A stretch of DNA of 64,000 nt from Torreya grandis. Lineage: Eukaryota > Streptophyta > Pinopsida > Cupressales > Taxaceae. Below the pieces are notes generated by a model. The model saw only the letters and a program-made list of their open reading frames with translations. It searched no databases and was not told the origin of the DNA. Positions 58,517-64,000 of the stretch are shown in pieces. The first letter of the stretch is position 1, and each line of letters begins with the position of its first letter. Both the position numbers and the translations under genes were made by a program. The stretch spans positions 154,501 to 218,500 of the forward strand of contig JARHVA010008348.1 of the NCBI GenBank assembly GCA_037957365.1, written 5' to 3'.

Positions 58517-60419
58517 AGGGAATGATATTTACTCATGTTCAAATGTTTCAAAGGTGAAAATTTTCAAATAGAATCTAAATCCATTTATAGGGGTGTGATT
58601 AATCTCATTATGTAAGTGGGCCATATTACATTCTAGTGACACTCAAGGTCTATGGTTTCACCTTTTATATTTTAATGGGTAATATTTTTTAGATACACTC
58701 CAATTATTTGACAAATTGCTCTACATATTCATTTGAGAGTTAGATCACACAATCTTTCTAACTCAAGGGCTTTCACTAGTTTTCAAATTGAGATTTAATC
58801 ACTCTCAATTTAATGTAGGTTCAATTTTTATCCAAATGATTCAATAAGGGGGCATGTATATTTCCCAATTTTTAGAATAGAGATTAATTATATTGCTTAT
58901 TATTTTAGGTGTATACTTTCCTTGCTCTCTTTTCAAATTTCAAATTTTAAATTTTTACTAATTTCAAATATGGGTAGTAACTACGTTTAGTGGCATTATT
59001 GTAGGTTTTGCATTAAGTCATCATTTAAAATAAATATTCATACTAAAATATAAAGTGTATACATAATTAGGTCCAAATATCCTTTACCATATTAATTTAA
59101 TCTCATTACATCACTAGAATAAAGTGAGGTAAAATGTAAACACTCAAAATTAATCATTAAATGATTGACAATATTTAATCTTGACATCTCTACCCTCATT
59201 TAACATATTTTCCATCTTGTTAACTTGAAATATATATGGGATCATTAATTATTCTATTTATTATAATTAAAATACTCATAACATCATTCAAACATCCCTA
59301 TTTTTCTTATAGACTCCTGTTAAACCATTTTAGGTTAGACAAGCCCACAATGTAGCCTTATGCCCTACACTCCAATAATAAATTTTTAAATTTGAGGCAT
59401 TTCATTTTACCCCTATTCAATTTAATAAAGATCAATTAATGTAAATATTTAAAAAACTCATGTAAATAATCACATCAAGGCCTCTCCAAACACATCTAGT
59501 AATCATTTGAAAATACTATTTCACACTGAGAAAAAGATCATAATTATTTTGAGATTCAATTTTGTTGCATTCTAACATTAATAGGCCAAGTCTAAATTAT
59601 TTTTATTTTAGGTCAAGGTTACTCATTTTTAATCATTCATATAAAATTTTTATAGTTGCATTCATATAGTAAAAAGTCAAGATTCACACACTCACTCTAG
59701 GAGGGAGAGCTACATCATCCTAAGGCCCTTTTTTGCTAATGTAGACAATAATTATATTATGTGATATTCTTAAAGGATATCTAAAAAATTAAACTAACCC
59801 TATTTCCCCCTTTTGTAATTTTATCTCTATTTTATTTATTATACATGAGATAAGATTTGGATTTTGTAGGTTTTTTATGTGGTAAATCAAGACACAATAT
59901 TATATTGTAAACTCTCAAGGATAGGAAAATGTACCTAGATCCTAAAATCAATCCTACAATCAACCAGGATACCACCATAGTCAATAGACAAGGCCATAAT
60001 TATACATGTCCTTATAGTTTGATGTTATCCAATCATAATTTACAATTCTATTTTGGGTTGTGACATAATTCAAGGGTAATTTCATTATGTTGTCATGTAT
60101 AATCAACCTACACAGTTAGAAATAAATCATATATAAGTTATATTTGTATATCTTCTATAAATTTACTATTTATAGATCATTTTCAGTTCTATAAATTATT
60201 ATATTTCACTATTAGATCTATATATTGTATAGATCTAAATTATTTTTCAAAAGTTTACTTGTTCTTTGAATTTAATTCCTAAATAAAAAAGAACATTAAA
60301 ACAGCTAGGCTATTAGTTTTTATTATGGTTTGGAAGTGAATTTAAGTAAATAATAAAGTGAGTGTTAGCTTGGTGAAGTAAATCACACTTGACTTTAGAG
60401 TCATGAGCTTCAACTAATT

Positions 60420-61376
60420 TATCATAAGCTTGGTGGATTCTTTAATGATGACTTCATGATCAAATTTTGTACCCAACAATAATTTAAAATCATTTTATTT
60501 AATTTGCTTGTAAGTCTCAAGGGAATTTCTGAAGTTTGTATGGAACCATAAATTTTTTTAAGGTCCTACCAATGAGTGATCGGTTATGAAATGTCAAATT
60601 CTCTAGGTGAGGGTATTTAAAGGCACTTCCTAAGATTAGATAGGGAGAGAGGCTAATGAATTTCATGAGTATTAACCTGTGAAGCAAGATAAGGTGTCTA
60701 GAATTGAATTTCCTTTACATATTGGGAAAGATTTACTTTGTCAAAGCTTCTTGGTATAATAACATTAATGGTTCTATTAGAATCATAAGTAGTTGATACA
60801 CTATCATTGGTAGAATTTTTAGTTTTAGATATCATAATCATTCAAGTCTCGATATTGGGTTAGGAAGGATCAAAATAACTTATAAGGAAGTCTTGATGTT
60901 TATATTGATTGAGGGTTTCTTCCAATGATTTTGGAGAAAGGGTCCTAAGAATTTCATATAGATTGAGATTAAGTGTGTTGATAAATAAGTGTAATAGGTT
61001 TTCTTTAAACATGTTATGCTTATCTTTGTTTGCTAAGGCTTTCCAATGATTTATGAACATCTCTAAGGGGGTCGGGTAATTTTTGTTTAGTACTCCCCAC
61101 TAAATTTTTTGAGTGTGATTTTTTTATTTTCATCATCTAAGCACTATTAATATCTTGAATATTACCAATTTGGATAATTTCTTATAAGATTATTTGACTA
61201 GGATCAAGATTATTTTGGTTAGAAGAAGAGGATTTAGTATCCTATTTAAATTCACTAGACATGGTATTGATGTTTGTGTTGATGTGGGCTCTTATATTAA
61301 GCCCACTATAGGAAAGTCTTGTAATGTTAATAGTAATACTAGGCATGGTGGATTTGGAAGGGAATGAGGAAGCCAT
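60420..61376 (-). pseudogene. Antisense retrotransposon gag remnant
   Basis: On the minus strand, starting near 61,376, the sequence reads MASSFPSKSTMPSITINITR, then MSSEFK and SSSSNQNNLDPSQIIL, a typical low-complexity gag N-terminus. ITLKKFSGEY follows near 61,110, then a 66-codon stop-free stretch (60,860-61,060): FINHWKALANKDKHNMFKEN, LLHLFINTLNLNLYEIL and SPKSLEETL. This matches the gag pattern W-x-x-L, then a helix with LLxLFIxxLNxxL. At least one frame change separates the parts, and the tail to 60,420 is badly decayed. No pol sequence was seen nearby, so only the gag end of an oppositely oriented element is visible. Confidence 0.6.
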
Positions 61377-63679
61377 AAATTGGATTTCCCTATGTCATAT
61401 ATGAAAGTTATGGATAGGGGAAGGAAGACATTCTACATGAGGTGTCATCATGAGATGGTGGAAAACTACAGGGTCCTTAACCATGTGTTAAGGATGAAAA
61501 TGTATATATATTACCATCTCGTTTACATAATAAATGTCAAATTATTATTCAATTTCATGGTATTTATGTAGGTGACCTCATCTATAAATATTATGATTTT
61601 TAAAATAATTTTTAGATCCAGTATAAGCCACACCAAAAAATATTGTATTTTGGTCTTGAGTCATGTCAAAGTTATTAGGCATGTAGGCTCATGTAGAGAT
61701 ATTATGGGGATTGGTTAGCTATATAGAATTAGGATTTTTAAAAAATCTTTATAATTCCTAATGGGTTTTATATTTTTGATTGATAAAAAATGGATTTAAT
61801 AATCGAAGATAAAATATTAATTTTATCGAATTAGTTGGTGTACTTATTTACAGAGGAATACTAAAAATTGATTGTATTAGCCTAGATGGTATAGTTGAGA
61901 AATAAAAAAGAAGATAAATAACTATATTAAGATGGATAATATGGTATGGTCATAGTATATAACTATATCAAGATGGTTGATAAGATTTGTAGTAATATAG
62001 TAAAATTATATTATATTAGGTTGGTCAATGCAGTCAAGAATATATATAGAACTATATCATGTTGGTGATTATAATATATAAAACACACATATTTTTATCA
62101 TGTCAAATAATAAAATTTAAAAAAACACACTAAACTATATCAAGATAACTGATACAATTGTCACACAATGTAAAATAGTATCAATTTGGATAATACATTT
62201 TACAAGCTAATAAAGATACACATTTATCTAACTATAGTCATCTAAAATGCCATTTTAGTGTAATGAGTGTCACTTGAGATCACCTTGTCTTTAGTTTATC
62301 CCTAAACCTATATTAGGTCCTCTCTTGATAATTTTCTAGCTTTTGTGTGAGTCTAAACAATTCATATAGATACCAAAATCATCACTAAGACACCCCTACT
62401 CACCTAAGCCACTTATTCACCATCTCCTACCACTTGGACATTAGTGTGACCCTTTGGACACTAGCATACTATTTTATTGACCTAAAGACTACTTTATTGT
62501 CTCTTAGCTCTTTACTTCTCCAATGGATTTATTTCTATTCCTCAAATCATTCCCAGTGTCATCTTAGATGCATTTCACATATTGACAAGCAAACACTATA
62601 TATAGACCACTTTCAATCATTTATCCACTATATGGAAATTAGATTCAAATACTCATAAACTAACTTAGAAATAGTTGTGAAAATTAAGTTTATTTATCCC
62701 TATTCTACCCTACTTCTGCATACATCTATCTATAGTAACCTAAATATCATATTATTCAAATTTATAGTCTCAATTAAAACTCAAAGAACTCAAAATTGCA
62801 CTCATACTTGCATTCAATTACACTTTCATCAATATTTATAACTAGGATAACTACATCAAGCTTGATCCCCTTTCAAGATATTTATATGTAGGCAATGCTT
62901 AATATATGGGGTGTTGAGGTCACATCCATCCTACCCTGCTAAATCCACTCTTTTCATACTTTTGATCCTAAAATACGTTGATAAATAAGAAGGCTTAAGG
63001 TTTGGCATTAAAATTAGTCAAAATATGAAAAAAATATTAAACCAACATCTATGCACACAGGCACAAAATTCCTAGAACCAAATAAAGGTCCACCCAAAAT
63101 ATCATTATCCCTAATTACAAAAAGACACTATTATGTTATATAGGATAGTAACATAGTGTGTTATTGTCTAAAGGATCATGTTATTATCTATGAGGCTTTG
63201 TGACTCCTGGTTCCTATTCATGACACCTGGAATTATTATTACAATAGTTTTTAGCCTATTATTCATCCATCTTAGTCAGTTTATAGATAATTAAATCTCT
63301 TATAATTCATTCTTTATTTATAGAATAATCTAATAAATTAAATATTATACAGACTAATGGTTTTAATTATTAAAATTTAGCAACCTAGGGTTTTATATTC
63401 CATAAATCCCTTAAAAGTTAATTCATTTGGTGAACCTGACCTACTTTGAATAGTGCAAAAACCCTACTCCTAGATGCTCCTAGGATTTTCATCCTTATTT
63501 TTTGTATTTCCATTTGTTGTTCCAGGATTTTTTGATTTCATATATTTTTTAATAGTATCCCTATTTTTTGTTTACTATATTCCATCTAAAAAAATAATAT
63601 CTTTCTTTTAAGAAGAATTTTTAGGCTTAGTGGTAACCCTATTGTGCATACCTAGATTCATTTTATTTGAGCCTATATC
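61377..63679. other. AT-rich region, no gene recognised
   Basis: No frame is supported on either strand; the 63- and 74-codon frames at 61,380 and 62,434 lack any motif. Words like ACTATATCA(A/T)GATGG and GGTTGAT repeat between 61,925 and 62,160, suggesting a decayed short tandem array. It may be the LTR or leader of the antisense gag element (to its left), but no pairing was found. Confidence 0.4.
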
Positions 63680-64000
63680 ATGGATAAAGGACCAATTATA
63701 ACCACCCTCATTGATCCTTCACATCCTGACTATTTATAATTTAATGATAATACATCATAAATGAGAAACACAATAAATATATTGATGATACACAAGATAG
63801 GACTCTAGACACACTCCCCCTAGATTATGAGAATCTAATAATTAATAAAGATGAGGTCTTAAAAATTTCATCGGTATACTTAGGTAATATCCCCATGATC
63901 ATGAATATATTTTACAAGCTATATTTCAAACAAATAACACATCACTTGGTCAATCCTCCAATCCCATAGATAACAATATTGTTACACGTAGTATAAGGAC
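63680..64000 (+). pseudogene. Possible gag start, cut by window end
   Basis: ATG at 63,680 opens MDKGPIITTLIDPSHPDYL, then TAA, FNDNTS and, later, DEVLKISSVYLGNIPMIMNI. Only the first 20 codons are free of stops. Composition is like a decayed coding start, and the stop falls where Gln could stand, but there is no motif. Treat as tentative. Confidence 0.2.

Larger units (their letters stand above)
57185..60419. other. AT-rich region with local repeats, no gene seen
   Basis: No sustained reading frame. It holds the 161-base duplication at 57,498 and a second AT tract at 58,495. Near 57,780-57,970 short TGTG(TG)GCC and ATGTGACATT words recur, which produces the overlapping 77/87-codon frames at 57,737-58,061. 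Those are hydrophobic low-complexity and have no support as genes. Confidence 0.45.

Noticed and set aside
1..64000. CRISPR array, tRNA, rRNA or bacterial operon
   Set aside because: No regularly spaced identical repeats, no cloverleaf-like gene recognised, no tightly packed frames with ribosome sites; all structure is eukaryotic retroelement type.

Overview
The window is plant nuclear repeat DNA, almost entirely made of old, nested LTR retrotransposons. I found no ordinary host gene, rRNA, tRNA or CRISPR array. Base composition is very AT-rich (about 30% G+C in the lines I counted) and CpG is nearly absent. Old Ty3/Gypsy-type elements are stacked inside one another. This fits a large plant genome with slow DNA removal and heavy cytosine methylation. 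A gymnosperm is my best guess; G+C this low is known in the Welwitschia/Gnetum group, but the species cannot be fixed from this sequence.

Layout. 1-4.6 kb: an unrecognised coding remnant, then a Copia-style 3' end (purine tract plus a ~2.3 kb LTR). 4.6-12.4 kb and 24.0-26.2 kb: a decayed Ty3/Gypsy element (G1) with gag, protease, RT (YLDD kept), RNase H and integrase. G1 is split in its integrase by element E1 (12,438-23,962). E1 has ~1.96 kb LTRs, a 5-bp target duplication, gag and protease, and a very long extra ORF (ORF3), but no RT, RNase H or integrase. G1's integrase frame resumes directly after E1. 26.2-34.5 kb: an LTR-like stretch, long unexplained AT-rich DNA, and a free-standing coiled-coil fragment resembling the ORF3 class. 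34.5-36.1 kb and 50.8-56.4 kb: gag of another Gypsy element (G2). G2 is split by element E2 (36,095-50,844), which has 1.29 kb LTRs, a perfect AAGTA target duplication, a full gag-protease-RT-RNase H-integrase series, and its own post-integrase ORF3. A further ~4.5 kb unexplained stretch (51.1-55.7 kb) separates two parts of G2 gag. 56.4-64 kb: AT-rich DNA with (AT)n tracts, short tandem duplications and an antisense gag remnant.

How the parts relate. E1 and E2 share the same plan: tRNA-Asp-like primer site directly after the 5' LTR, gag-protease, and an ORF3 made of an N-terminal globular part, a low-complexity linker and a coiled-coil C-terminal part. E2 adds RT-RNase H-integrase between protease and ORF3. 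E1 looks like a non-autonomous derivative that kept gag, protease and ORF3 but would need polymerase and integrase from an E2/G1-like partner. All elements are broken by stops, overwhelmingly TAG/TAA where glutamine is likely, and by frameshifts. E1 is the youngest (LTRs about 8-11% different by eye); E2 is older (about 20% in the part compared).
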